Made by a program: the position numbers and the translations under genes. From Variovorax sp. PBS-H4 (GTDB lineage: Bacteria; Pseudomonadota; Gammaproteobacteria; Burkholderiales; Burkholderiaceae_C), in contig NZ_LR594675.1 in NCBI RefSeq assembly GCF_901827205.1, forward strand, positions 5,512,001 to 5,576,000: a DNA stretch of 64,000 nt, read 5' to 3'. This document shows positions 41,803-50,533 of this stretch, piece after piece. Position 1 is the first letter of the stretch. Every line of letters starts with the position of its first letter. The notes under the pieces are model-generated. The model was not told where the DNA came from and made no database searches. It was given only the letters and a program-made list of their open reading frames with translations.

Positions 41803-42018
41803 ATGGATTACATGATTTCTCGTCATCCCCGCAACGAAGGACGGTCCGACGATGAGGCCGACGCCGAGGACAGCAGCAGACTCGCACCGCTCAATCCGGC
41901 CCATCTGACGCATGAGCCCGTACGCCGAAAATGGTCCTGGGTCCGCTTTGCAGCCGGCGCGGCGGCGGGTGCCCTGGTGGTCGAGGCCTTCAGGCTCGGC
42001 CTGCTCCAACTCCCTTGA
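41803..42018 (+). CDS. Small hypothetical membrane-anchored protein
   Basis: A 71-aa protein. An acidic, hydrophilic N-terminus (RSDDEADAEDSSR) is followed by basic residues and one C-terminal helix (VRFAAGAAAGALVVEAFRLG). No clear ribosome-binding site is seen before ATG 41803. Unknown function; coding status is moderately supported by the AT-rich promoter-like region upstream and the sensible topology. Confidence 0.5.
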   Translation: MDYMISRHPRNEGRSDDEADAEDSSRLAPLNPAHLTHEPVRRKWSWVRFAAGAAAGALVVEAFRLGLLQLP

Positions 42019-42036
42019 GGCGGAAATGGGTGCTGC

Positions 42037-43254
42037 TCAGGCCCGCGCGCGCAATGGCTCAGGTTCGGCGGTCGGCGTCGCCCCGCCCACCCGCATTTCG
42101 GAGCGGGCCAGGATCGATTGCAGGATGCCCGGCAGCTCGAACACCGCCCGATTGCGCACCTTGTGCGTCGCGGCGCGGTAACGGTCCAGATCACGCAGCA
42201 GCGCCTCGACGGCCTCCGGCACCTTGGCATAGCTCGAGCGCACCAGGCCTACGCCCTGTTCGCGCACCCACTGGGCGTTATAGCGCTCCTGGGGGAGCGT
42301 CCAGCTGTTGCACACCACGATCACCGGCAGATGCAGCTGCACCGCTTCGCTGATGCTCCCGGGCCCCGGCTTGCCGATGAAGAAGTCGGACAGCTGCATG
42401 TAGTAAGCAACCTCCGGCGTGAAGCCCAGTACCAGCCGCGGCGCCCGTGTGGGCAGCGCACGCAGCGTCTGGGCAAGGGATTCGTTGTGGCCGCATGCCA
42501 GGATCAACTGAACGTCGGGCAGCCGCTTGGCGATGGCGGCCATGGCCTTCGAGCCCTGCCCACCAAACAGCACCAGTCCGGTCGGCCGCTCCGGGTCCAG
42601 GCCCAGGCGGCTGCGCTCCTCGGCGCGATCGAGCGGACCGGTTTCGTAGAAGGCCGTCCGGATCATCATTCCCGAGGTCGCATGGATGCGGTCTTCCGCG
42701 TAGCCCGCCGAGCGCGCCTGTTGCACGGCCTTGGCCGAGCCGCAGACGAAGTACTGGTCCTGCCCCTTCTCGATCCAGAAATGAGGCGGATGGTCGGCCA
42801 GGTCGGTCAGCACCGTCACGTAAGGCACGCCGGGCAGCGACGTCGCCACTGATTCCCAGAGCGAGCGGTTGAAGTTGGGGACCAGCGAGACCACCATGTC
42901 GGGTTCGGTCGCCAGCCAGTGTTGCTGGAGGAGCCGCACCAGCTTGGGCTTGGCCCAGCGAATCACGGCCTGGAGGACCTTGAGCTCGTGCGTCAGTCCC
43001 AGCGTCCAGCCGCGGGCGAGCCGCTTGTTGTAGACGTCTTCCGGGTCCATGCCGGTCAGCTTGCGAAAGCCGTCGTGCGGATCAAGCACCTCGCGCAGGT
43101 TGACCAGGCGCACGCGCCACGGCAGGGCTGCACGATGGATCGCGGCCTCCAGCGCGATGGCCGATGCGCGGTGTCCGCCGCCGGCATTGAAGTACACCAG
43201 GTCGACGGTCCGGCGGAGTGCTGGAGACGGCGTCGGCAAGGGCGCGCGCGTCAT
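42037..43254 (-). CDS. Glycosyltransferase of the MurG/MGDG synthase type
   Basis: A 405-aa GT-B enzyme. The N-terminal motif VYFNAGGGHRASAIALEAAI matches the acceptor-binding loop of MGDG synthase and MurG. The C-terminal donor domain has VLFGGQGSKAM, GFTPEVAYYMQLSDFFIGKPGPGSISEAV (given as blocks GFTPEVAYYM and GKPGPGSISEA). The acceptor is probably a membrane lipid; sugar and lipid are unknown. It overlaps the upstream phosphoesterase gene by 4 bp (ATGA), so the two probably act on the same pathway. Confidence 0.82.
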   Translation of the reverse strand: MTRAPLPTPSPALRRTVDLVYFNAGGGHRASAIALEAAIHRAALPWRVRLVNLREVLDPHDGFRKLTGMDPEDVYNKRLARGWTLGLTHELKVLQAVIRWAKPKLVRLLQQHWLATEPDMVVSLVPNFNRSLWESVATSLPGVPYVTVLTDLADHPPHFWIEKGQDQYFVCGSAKAVQQARSAGYAEDRIHATSGMMIRTAFYETGPLDRAEERSRLGLDPERPTGLVLFGGQGSKAMAAIAKRLPDVQLILACGHNESLAQTLRALPTRAPRLVLGFTPEVAYYMQLSDFFIGKPGPGSISEAVQLHLPVIVVCNSWTLPQERYNAQWVREQGVGLVRSSYAKVPEAVEALLRDLDRYRAATHKVRNRAVFELPGILQSILARSEMRVGGATPTAEPEPLRARA

Positions 43255-44129
43255 GCGTGTGCCTGCTCGCGCCGCGAAGCAGCGCGGCCGGTCCGCGCCA
43301 TGGCCGGCATGTGCTGGGCCCAGTGCACGATCTCGAGCTTTCCGTCGGCGTGTTCAGCCAGCGCCGTGAGGCTCTCGACCCAGTCACCGTCGTTGGCGTA
43401 GAGGATGCCATCGACGTCGCGCAGCTCGGCATGGTGGATGTGCCCGCAGACGACGCCTTGCACGCCGCGCTTGCGGGCTTCGCGCGCCACCGCAGTCTCG
43501 AAGTCGCCCACATAGCTGACCGCCCGCTTGACCTTTTGCTTCAGGTACTTCGACAGTGACCAGTAGGGCAGCCCCATGCGCGCGCGCAGGGAGTTGAGGT
43601 GCCGGTTGAGTTTGAGTGTGAACTCGTACAACGAATCGCCCACATAGGCCAGCCACTTCGCGCACTGGATCACCCCGTCGAAGAGATCGCCGTGCATGAT
43701 CCAGAGCTTGCGGCCGTCGGCGGTCTCGTGAATCCACTCCTCCGCCACGTCGATGCCGCCGAAGTTGTGGTGCAGGTACTTGCGCGCAAACTCGTCGTGG
43801 TTGCCGGGGATGAAGATCACGCGCGTGCCCTTGCGCGCCTTGCGCAGGAGCTTCTGGATCACGTCGTTGTGCAGCTGCGGCCAGTACCAATGGCGGCGCA
43901 GCTGCCAGCCATCGATGATGTCGCCGACCAGGAACAGCGTCTCGCACTCGGTGTGCTTCAGGAAGTCGAGCAGCGCCCTGGCTTGGCAGCCGGGCGTGCC
44001 CAGGTGCAGGTCGGAGATCCAGAGCGTCCGGTAGCGCTGCGGCGGACGCGAGACCTCGCCCTCCTCCGCACCGGGGAAAGCATCGGCCGCATCGTGCCAT
44101 GCACGGAGAAAGGCATCGTCGCGTTGCAT
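43251..44129 (-). CDS. Metallophosphoesterase, UDP-2,3-diacylglucosamine diphosphatase-like
   Basis: A 292-aa calcineurin-type phosphoesterase. Metal ligands are in WISDLHLGTPG (DxH), VGDIIDGWQL (GD), IPGNHDEFAR (GNHD/E) and IMHGDLFDG (H). LpxH-group relatives hydrolyse UDP-diacylglucosamine or similar nucleotide lipids. Coupling by ATGA overlap to a lipid glycosyltransferase gene suggests a membrane-lipid role, but a true LpxH in lipid A synthesis may lie elsewhere. Confidence 0.82.
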   Translation of the reverse strand: MQRDDAFLRAWHDAADAFPGAEEGEVSRPPQRYRTLWISDLHLGTPGCQARALLDFLKHTECETLFLVGDIIDGWQLRRHWYWPQLHNDVIQKLLRKARKGTRVIFIPGNHDEFARKYLHHNFGGIDVAEEWIHETADGRKLWIMHGDLFDGVIQCAKWLAYVGDSLYEFTLKLNRHLNSLRARMGLPYWSLSKYLKQKVKRAVSYVGDFETAVAREARKRGVQGVVCGHIHHAELRDVDGILYANDGDWVESLTALAEHADGKLEIVHWAQHMPAMARTGRAASRREQAHA

Positions 44130-44217
44130 GGGGGGTCATCGTCGACAAGGCGGATGACGCCCTCATGGCGGCGCGGTGAAGGTCCGGTGACAGGGCCGCG
44201 CCAATCGCGGCGCAGCG

Positions 44218-45183
44218 TCACGCAGTTGCGTGACAGCGGTGGATCTCGATCGTCGAGTGCCTGATTTCCTCGTGCATCGCGAACGTGGCTCGCACTTCGC
44301 CGGGCGTCAGAGTCGACGAATGCGTGACGACGCTGAGCGCGCAGGCGTAGGCGCCCTGGCCCACGCGCCACACGTGGAGGTCGGCGATGCAGGTATGCGA
44401 ATCCGCGAGGGCTCGCTCGACGCCGTCGCGGATCTCCTCGACCACCGGATGGTCCATCTCGCGGTCGAGCAGCACCTTTGCCGTATCGACCAGCAGGCCG
44501 CGGGCCCAGCTCGCGACCAGCACTGCGCCGACGATGCCCATCACCGGGTCGAGCCACGCCCATCCGTACAGCCACCCGCCGGCGAGCGCGACGATGGCGA
44601 GCACCGAGGTCGCGGCGTCGGCGACCACATGCAGGTAGGCGGAGCGCAGGTTCAGATCATGGCCATGACCGTGACCGTGACCGTGACCGTGCTCGCCATG
44701 GTCGTGGCCGTGATCATGGTGATGATGATGGGCGCCGCCCAGCAGCCACGCGCACAGCAGGTTGACCGCCAGCCCCAGCACCCCGACCACCATCGCCTCC
44801 TGGTAACGAATGGCGGCGGGCGCCCACAGCCGTTCGAGAGACCCGACCACCATCAGCACCGCGACGCCGAGCAGGAACAGGGCACTGGCGAAGCCCCCAA
44901 GCACCTCGATCTTCCAGGTTCCGAAGGCAAAGCGCCGGTCGGCAGCGTACCGCCGCGCTGCCGCATACGCAAAGGCGCTAAGCCCGATCGCCACCGCGTG
45001 GGAGCTCATGTGCCAGCCGTCGGCCAGGAGCGCCATCGAGTTGAACCACCACCCGGCGCCGATCTCGAGCACCATTGCCGCCGCGGTGATCCACATCACA
45101 CGCCGCGTGCTGTGCTCGGCAGCCCTGTTGTCGTCTTGGAATCGGTGCTCGTGCTGCCAGCCGCTCAGGTCATGGGTGTGCAT
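44218..45183 (-). CDS. dmeF: Cation efflux protein DmeF (Co/Ni-type CDF)
   Basis: A 321-aa cation-diffusion facilitator with six helices. Metal-site residues are in ALLADGWHMSSH (Asp55, His58) and YLHVVADAAT (His183, Asp187). The His-rich cytoplasmic loop spans residues 152-173, with alternating Gly-His. The start MHTHDLSGWQHEH is typical of DmeF, which exports Co2+ and Ni2+ into the periplasm. The usual regulator gene dmeR is not adjacent; ruvB lies 11 nt upstream on the same strand. Confidence 0.9.
   Translation of the reverse strand: MHTHDLSGWQHEHRFQDDNRAAEHSTRRVMWITAAAMVLEIGAGWWFNSMALLADGWHMSSHAVAIGLSAFAYAAARRYAADRRFAFGTWKIEVLGGFASALFLLGVAVLMVVGSLERLWAPAAIRYQEAMVVGVLGLAVNLLCAWLLGGAHHHHHDHGHDHGEHGHGHGHGHGHDLNLRSAYLHVVADAATSVLAIVALAGGWLYGWAWLDPVMGIVGAVLVASWARGLLVDTAKVLLDREMDHPVVEEIRDGVERALADSHTCIADLHVWRVGQGAYACALSVVTHSSTLTPGEVRATFAMHEEIRHSTIEIHRCHATA
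44667..44690. repeat. GACCGT tandem repeat encoding the DmeF His-Gly loop
   Basis: Four perfect 6-bp units, which encode Gly-His repeats on the minus strand. In-frame copy change would alter metal-binding loop length only. Confidence 0.85.
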
Positions 45184-45194
45184 GGGAATGACTT

Positions 45195-46253
45195 TCAGTT
45201 GCCGAACATGTCTCCGCCGTCGCGCTGCGGCGCGGCGACGCCCAGGTGCCGGTAGGCCGCCAGCGTGGCGATGCGCCCGCGCGGCGTGCGCTGCAGATAG
45301 CCCTGCTGGATCAGGTAGGGCTCGATCACGTCCTCGATGGTGCCGGGCTCCTCGCCGATGCTGGCGGCGATGTTGTCCAGCCCGACCGGGCCGCCGTCGA
45401 AGCGATGGATCACCGCCTCCAGCAGCTTGCGGTCCATCAGGTCGAAGCCCTGCGGATCGACGTCGAGCATGGCCAGCGCCTTGTGCGCCAGCGCCTCGGT
45501 GATGCGGCCGTCACCCTTGACCTGCGCGTAGTCGCGCACCCGGCGCAACAGGCGGTTGGCAATGCGCGGCGTGCCGCGCGACCGGCGTGCGATCTCCAGG
45601 CCGCCGGCGTCATCCGTCGGCACCGAGAGCAGGCCGGCGCTGCGGCGCACGATGCGCGCCAGCTCCTCGGCCGTGTAGAACTCCAGCCGCGCGACGATGC
45701 CGAAGCGGTCGCGCAAAGGGTTGGTCAGCATGCCGGCGCGCGTGGTGGCGCCCACCAGCGTGAAGGGCTGCAGGTCCAGCTTGATGCTGCGTGCGGCCGG
45801 ACCCTCGCCGATCATGATGTCGATCTGGTAGTCCTCGAGCGCCGGGTAGAGGATCTCCTCCACCACGGGCGAGAGCCGGTGGATCTCGTCGATGAAGAGC
45901 ACGTCGTTGCGCTCGAGGTTGGTCAGCAGCGCCGCCAGGTCCTTCGGCTTCTCGAGCACGGGGCCCGAGGTCTGGCGGAGGTTGACGCCGAGCTCGGCCG
46001 CGATGATGTGCGACAGCGTGGTCTTGCCCAGGCCGGGCGGGCCGAAGAGCAGCACATGGTCGAGCGCCTCGGCCCGGTGCCGCGCGGCGCCGATGAAGAT
46101 CTCCAGCTGCTCGCGGACCTTGACCTGCCCCACGTAATCGTCGAGCAGCTTGGGGCGTAGCGCCCGCTCGATCGCCTCTTCGTTGGGCGAGGCGGGGGCT
46201 GCGGAGACCACGCGCTGCGGGGCCGGGGCAAAGTCGTCGGTCTGTATGGTCAT
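45195..46253 (-). CDS. ruvB: Holliday junction branch migration helicase RuvB
   Basis: A 352-aa AAA+ motor that, with RuvA, drives branch migration of Holliday junctions. Walker A is [12 protein letters not shown] and Walker B is [10 protein letters not shown]. Sensor and arginine-finger region: [16 protein letters not shown]-terminal winged helix: [10 protein letters not shown]. ruvA, normally its direct neighbour, is 5.9 kb upstream on the same strand; an opposing lipid cassette lies between. Confidence 0.97.
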   Translation of the reverse strand: MTIQTDDFAPAPQRVVSAAPASPNEEAIERALRPKLLDDYVGQVKVREQLEIFIGAARHRAEALDHVLLFGPPGLGKTTLSHIIAAELGVNLRQTSGPVLEKPKDLAALLTNLERNDVLFIDEIHRLSPVVEEILYPALEDYQIDIMIGEGPAARSIKLDLQPFTLVGATTRAGMLTNPLRDRFGIVARLEFYTAEELARIVRRSAGLLSVPTDDAGGLEIARRSRGTPRIANRLLRRVRDYAQVKGDGRITEALAHKALAMLDVDPQGFDLMDRKLLEAVIHRFDGGPVGLDNIAASIGEEPGTIEDVIEPYLIQQGYLQRTPRGRIATLAAYRHLGVAAPQRDGGDMFGN

Positions 46254-46361
46254 GGCGTAGGCTGGACGGACAGTTTAGTCGGCCGAACGGCATGCCGACG
46301 GCTCGCGCAGGGCTGCGGCCGCAGGCGGCTGCGGCAGAATGCGCCACCGAGGAGGGTGAGC

Positions 46362-47000
46362 GTGTCGATCTACGAGCTGAAGCCGCAATTCCAGGCCCTG
46401 CTGCGCCCGCTGGTCCGCCGCCTGCATGCCATGGGCGTGACGGCCAACCAGGTCACGGCCGCGGCCTGTGGGGTCTCGGTCGCGCTCGGCCTGTGGCTCT
46501 TCTTCGCCGCGCCTTCCGCGGCCGCCTTCGCGCTGATGCCGCTGTGGATGTTCCTGCGCATGGGCTTCAACGCCATCGACGGCATGCTGGCGCGCGAATA
46601 CGGCCAGCAAAGCGCGCTCGGCGCCTTTCTCAACGAGCTGACCGACGTGCTTTCGGACGCGGCGCTCTACCTGCCGTTCGCGCTGGTCGCGCCGTTCAGC
46701 GCGTTCTGGGTCGGGGTTCTGATCGTTTTGGCTGGCCTGTCCGAATTCACCGGCGCACTGGGGCCGACGGTGGGCGCCTCGCGCCGCTACGACGGCCCGC
46801 TGGGCAAGAGCGACCGCGCCTTCGTGTTCGGCGCGCTGGGCCTGTATGTCGCGCTCGGCGGGCCGCTGCCGCCCTGGAGCGCCGGGCTCATGCCCTTGCT
46901 GGCACTGCTGGCGGCCTGGACCATCGTGAATCGCATCCGCCGCGCGCTGGCCGAAGCCGGCGCCGCATCGCACGGCCGAGGAGAACCGACCCGATCATGA
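46362..47000 (+). CDS. CDP-alcohol phosphatidyltransferase family protein (YnbA-like)
   Basis: A 212-aa integral membrane enzyme. It would exchange CMP of CDP-diacylglycerol (or another CDP-alcohol) for an alcohol headgroup. The family motif is DGMLAREYGQQSALG (Asp73, Gly74, Ala77, Arg78, Gly87). The next Asp is replaced by Asn91; Asp95 and Asp99 follow. GTG 46362 has GGAGG six bases upstream; a GTG at 46356 lies inside that spacer. It is the first gene of a six-gene lipid cassette and resembles E. coli YnbA from memory. The substrate is unknown. Confidence 0.85.
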   Translation: MSIYELKPQFQALLRPLVRRLHAMGVTANQVTAAACGVSVALGLWLFFAAPSAAAFALMPLWMFLRMGFNAIDGMLAREYGQQSALGAFLNELTDVLSDAALYLPFALVAPFSAFWVGVLIVLAGLSEFTGALGPTVGASRRYDGPLGKSDRAFVFGALGLYVALGGPLPPWSAGLMPLLALLAAWTIVNRIRRALAEAGAASHGRGEPTRS

Positions 47001-48757
47001 GCGACACCCGCGTGCCAGAAGAACAACGATTCCAGACACACGACGGCGTCTCGCTGTTCTATCGACACTGGCCCGCGATCGGCGGCACTCGGCGTGGTGC
47101 CGTCGTCCTGTTCCACCGAGGCCACGAGCACGGCGCCCGCATGGCCCACCTGGTGGACGAGCTGGCCCTGCCCGACTTCGACTTCTTCGCCTGGGATGCC
47201 CGCGGCCATGGCCGGTCGCCGGGGGAGCGCGGCTTCAGCCCCGGCTTCGCCACTTCGGTGCGCGACGTGCAGACCTTCATCGAGCACATCGGCACTGCGC
47301 ACGGCGTGCCGCCCGAGGACATCCACGTCATCGCACAGAGCGTGGGTGCCGTGCTGGTTGCGACATGGGCCCACGACTACGCGCCCAAGGTGCGGGGGCT
47401 CACCCTGGCCTCGCCGGCCTTCCGGGTGAAGCTCTACGTGCCCTTCGCGCGCTCCGGCCTCGCGCTCATGCACAAGCTGCGCGGCCTCTTCTTCGTCAAC
47501 AGCTACGTGAAGGCGAAGCTCCTCACGCACGACCCCGCGCGCATCGCCAGCTACGAGAGCGATCCGCTGATCTCGCGCCCGATCGCCGTCAACATCCTGC
47601 TGGGCCTGTACGAGGCAGCCGAGCGCGTGGTCGCGGATGCCCAGGCCATCACGCTTCCGACGCAATTGTTGATCTCCGGCGCCGACTGGGTGGTGCACCA
47701 CCAGCCCCAGCACGACTTCTTCGAGCGGCTCGGCAGCGGGGTCAAGCGCAAGCTGGAGCTGCCCGGCTTCTTCCACGACACGCTGGGCGAGAAGGACCGC
47801 GGCCCGGCCGTCACGGCCATCCGCGACTTCGTGCTGGAACTGTTCGACCGGCCGCCGCCGCCGGTGGACTTGCGCGCCGCCCACCTGAGCGGCGCGACCG
47901 CCGACGAGTCGCGCGCCCTGGCCGCGCCGCTGCCCGCGCTGTCCCCGCGAGGCGCCTACTGGGCACTCACGCGGGCGAGCCTGCGTTTCGGCGGCCTGCT
48001 GTCGAGCGGCGTCAGGCTGGGCCATGACACGGGTTTCGACTCGGGCAGCACGCTCGACTACGTTTATCGCAATCAGGCGCAAGGCGCCGGGCCGCTGGGC
48101 CGGAGGATCGATCGGACCTACCTCGATTCGATCGGCTGGCGCGGCATCCGCCAACGCAAGCTGCACGTCGAGGAACTGCTGCGCAAGGCCATGAACATGC
48201 TGGCCGAGCAGCAGCGCGAAGTGCGCGTGATGGACATTGCCGCCGGCCACGGACGCTACGTGCTCGACGCCGTGCTGGCCAGCCCCGTCAAGGCCAGCTC
48301 GATCCTGCTGCGCGACTACAGCGACATCAACGTGCGCGACGGCCGCGCGCTCATTGCCGAAAAGGCGCTGCAGGCAAGCGCACAGTTCGTGCAGGCCGAT
48401 GCCTTCGACCGCGCGAGCCTCGCGAGCGTGACGCCGCGGCCCACGCTCGCCGCCGTATCGGGCCTGTACGAGCTCTTCCCGGACAACGACATGGTGAGCC
48501 GCTCGCTGGCCGGCGTCGGCGATGCCGTCGAGGATGGCGGCTACCTGGTCTACACCGGCCAGCCCTGGCATCCGCAGTTGGAGATGATCGCGCGCGCTCT
48601 TACCAGCCACCGCCAGGGACAGGCCTGGGTGATGCGCCGGCGCACGCAAGCCGAAATGGATCAGCTGGTCGAGGCCGCAGGCTTTCGCAAGATCGACCAG
48701 CGGATCGACGAGTGGGGAATCTTCACCGTCTCGCTCGCAGTGCGCACGGGGCGATGA
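46997..48757 (+). CDS. Fusion of alpha/beta hydrolase and class I SAM methyltransferase (YnbC-like)
   Basis: A 586-aa two-domain protein. Residues 1-290 are a monoacylglycerol-lipase-type alpha/beta hydrolase. The nucleophile Ser115 is in AQSVGAV, with a first Gly changed to Ala; the acid is in GADWVVHH and the His in GFFHDTL. Residues 380-586 form a SAM methyltransferase with motif I DIAAGHGRYVLD (Asp413 at the start). The same fusion is known as E. coli YnbC. It may deacylate or transfer a group on a lipid and methylate the product; this is inference. ATGA overlaps join it to both neighbours. Confidence 0.85.
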   Translation: MSDTRVPEEQRFQTHDGVSLFYRHWPAIGGTRRGAVVLFHRGHEHGARMAHLVDELALPDFDFFAWDARGHGRSPGERGFSPGFATSVRDVQTFIEHIGTAHGVPPEDIHVIAQSVGAVLVATWAHDYAPKVRGLTLASPAFRVKLYVPFARSGLALMHKLRGLFFVNSYVKAKLLTHDPARIASYESDPLISRPIAVNILLGLYEAAERVVADAQAITLPTQLLISGADWVVHHQPQHDFFERLGSGVKRKLELPGFFHDTLGEKDRGPAVTAIRDFVLELFDRPPPPVDLRAAHLSGATADESRALAAPLPALSPRGAYWALTRASLRFGGLLSSGVRLGHDTGFDSGSTLDYVYRNQAQGAGPLGRRIDRTYLDSIGWRGIRQRKLHVEELLRKAMNMLAEQQREVRVMDIAAGHGRYVLDAVLASPVKASSILLRDYSDINVRDGRALIAEKALQASAQFVQADAFDRASLASVTPRPTLAAVSGLYELFPDNDMVSRSLAGVGDAVEDGGYLVYTGQPWHPQLEMIARALTSHRQGQAWVMRRRTQAEMDQLVEAAGFRKIDQRIDEWGIFTVSLAVRTGR

Positions 48758-50076
48758 CGATCCGCCAACGCCCCTGGAGGCGCGCCGCTGCCTGGCTGGC
48801 GCTGCTGGGCCCGCTCTTCTACGCCAGCTACGGCTTCGCGAACTGGTGGGCCTCGACTCGCGCCGAGGTGCCGGCGCTGGCCTTCGAGTGGGAACGCAGC
48901 CTGCCCTTCTGGCCCTGGACCATCTTTCCTTACTGGACCATCAACGCCTTCTACGCGCTCTCGCTCTTCCTCGCGCGCGACCGCCATGTGCTGGATCGCC
49001 ATGCGGCACGGCTGCTGACGGCGCAGGCGGTGGCGGTGGCCTGCTTCATCCTCTGGCCGCTGCGCTTCAGCTTCGGCCAGCCTGCGGTCGAGGGCGCGCC
49101 GGCCTTCCTGTTCAATGCGCTGCGCGGGTTCGACCAACCCTTCAACCAGGCGCCCTCGCTGCACATCGCACTGGCTGTGATCCTGTGGGATTTCTACCGG
49201 CGCCTGGTCCACGCCCGATTTACTCGCGCCGTCCTGCACCTCTGGACCCTCGCCATCTGCGCCTCGGTGCTCACCACCTGGCAGCACCACTTCATCGACA
49301 TTCCGACCGGCGCGCTGCTGGGCCTGGTTTGCGTGTGGCTCTGGCCGCTGGAGCGCGTGGTGGCGCTGCCGCATGCATGGCGGGTTGCGCGTGACCCGCA
49401 GCGCTGGAAGCTGGGGGGCTGCTACGCCGCCGGCGCACTGCTTCTTCTTGCGATCGCGCTGAACTTCCGGGGCGCGGCGCTGTCGCTGGCCTGGCCGGCC
49501 GCGGCACTGGCAGGCGTGGCGCTCAACTATGCGGGCTTCGGCGCCCGCGGGTTCCTGATGGATGGCCACGGCCGCATGCACTGGAGCGCGCGCTGGCTGT
49601 TCGCGCCCTACCGCCTCGCCGCCGCTCTGAGCGCCCGGCTCTGGACGCGCGGCCTCCCGGCCTCGGTGGAGGTCGCGCCGGGGCTGCGGCTGGGCCGGCG
49701 CCCCAGTCCAGCCGAATGGGAAGCCGCAGGCCGCCCGCGATTGCTCAGCCTGTGTGCCGAGCTCCAGTTGCCCCCGGTGCCCGGCGCCCGCTGCGTGCCG
49801 ATGCTGGATCTCGCACTGCCGGACGCGGCCGAGCTGCGTCGCGCAGTCGCGTCGCTCCAAGGGCTGCGCGGCAGCGACCAGCCCATATGGGTCTGCTGCG
49901 CGCTGGGCTTTTCGCGCAGCGCAGCTTCGGTGGTCGCCTGGCTCGGCCTGTACGGCGCGGGCCACACCCTTGCCACGGCACACGCGGCAGTGCGCCACGC
50001 GCGGCCCCAGATCGTCTTGCGCGCAGGCTGGCTCACGCTGCTGGACCAGCTGACTTCCAGGAAAGCACGCCCATGA
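48754..50076 (+). CDS. PAP2 membrane phosphatase fused to dual-specificity phosphatase (YnbD-like)
   Basis: A 440-aa protein. The N-terminal half has several helices and a PAP2/AUR1-type site: APSLH (His137) and QHHFID (His178, Asp182). The C-terminal domain is a Cys-based phosphatase with VCCALGFSRSA, giving the CX5R signature Cys382-Arg388. PTPMT1-type relatives dephosphorylate phosphatidylglycerol-phosphate. In context it would remove the phosphate left after headgroup transfer. Overlaps by ATGA with the genes on both sides. Confidence 0.83.
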   Translation: MTIRQRPWRRAAAWLALLGPLFYASYGFANWWASTRAEVPALAFEWERSLPFWPWTIFPYWTINAFYALSLFLARDRHVLDRHAARLLTAQAVAVACFILWPLRFSFGQPAVEGAPAFLFNALRGFDQPFNQAPSLHIALAVILWDFYRRLVHARFTRAVLHLWTLAICASVLTTWQHHFIDIPTGALLGLVCVWLWPLERVVALPHAWRVARDPQRWKLGGCYAAGALLLLAIALNFRGAALSLAWPAAALAGVALNYAGFGARGFLMDGHGRMHWSARWLFAPYRLAAALSARLWTRGLPASVEVAPGLRLGRRPSPAEWEAAGRPRLLSLCAELQLPPVPGARCVPMLDLALPDAAELRRAVASLQGLRGSDQPIWVCCALGFSRSAASVVAWLGLYGAGHTLATAHAAVRHARPQIVLRAGWLTLLDQLTSRKARP

Positions 50077-50507
50077 ATGAAGACGATCGCGCCCTGTGCG
50101 CCACCACCGCCGGCCTGCTTCGGGCCAGCGGCGCGCTGGCCCTATGGGGCCTTGCGCTCTCTCTCATCTCCGGGCTGGTGCTGGCGTTGACGGGGCGCTC
50201 CCTCCCTTCGGCAACCTGGGCAGCCTTCGCAGTGGTGGCGCTGATCGGCTTGCCCGAGCGCTACCTGGCCATGCGCGTACAGCTCGACGCAGCGCTGTTC
50301 GACGGGCTGGCCAGGAGCACGATCGCCTCGGGGGCCGCCATGGATCGCGCACTCGCAACGCTCGGCCTGCGCCGCCGCACGGACGGCATGCGGCCCCTGC
50401 TCGATCGCGTGCTCGGCGCCCGGCAGTTGATGCAGCGCCACGGCATCGCGTTGATCGCGCAGACGATCGTCTTCGCCATGGCGCTCGCGATGCAGGACTG
50501 GCGCTGA
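50073..50507 (+). CDS. Hypothetical membrane protein of the lipid cassette
   Basis: A 144-aa protein, no family recognised. Hydrophobic helices are seen at ALALWGLALSLISGLVLAL, WAAFAVVALIGL and at the C-terminus (GIALIAQTIVFAMALAM). The middle is amphipathic. It is translationally coupled (ATGA) to the phosphatase gene, so it very likely works in the same pathway as a small subunit or scaffold. Confidence 0.75.
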   Translation: MNEDDRALCATTAGLLRASGALALWGLALSLISGLVLALTGRSLPSATWAAFAVVALIGLPERYLAMRVQLDAALFDGLARSTIASGAAMDRALATLGLRRRTDGMRPLLDRVLGARQLMQRHGIALIAQTIVFAMALAMQDWR

Positions 50508-50533
50508 GCCATGGATCGCCAGGAGCCCTGTTC

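Noticed and set aside
44667..44740. Short tandem repeat as a CRISPR-like or regulatory array
   Set aside because: Fully explained by the His-Gly coding loop of dmeF; units are only 6 bp without spacers.
46278..46299. GTCGGC/GCCGAC inverted repeat between ruvB and the cassette as an insertion-site scar
   Set aside because: Only 6-bp arms in very GC-rich DNA and no matching copy at the ruvA end of the cassette.
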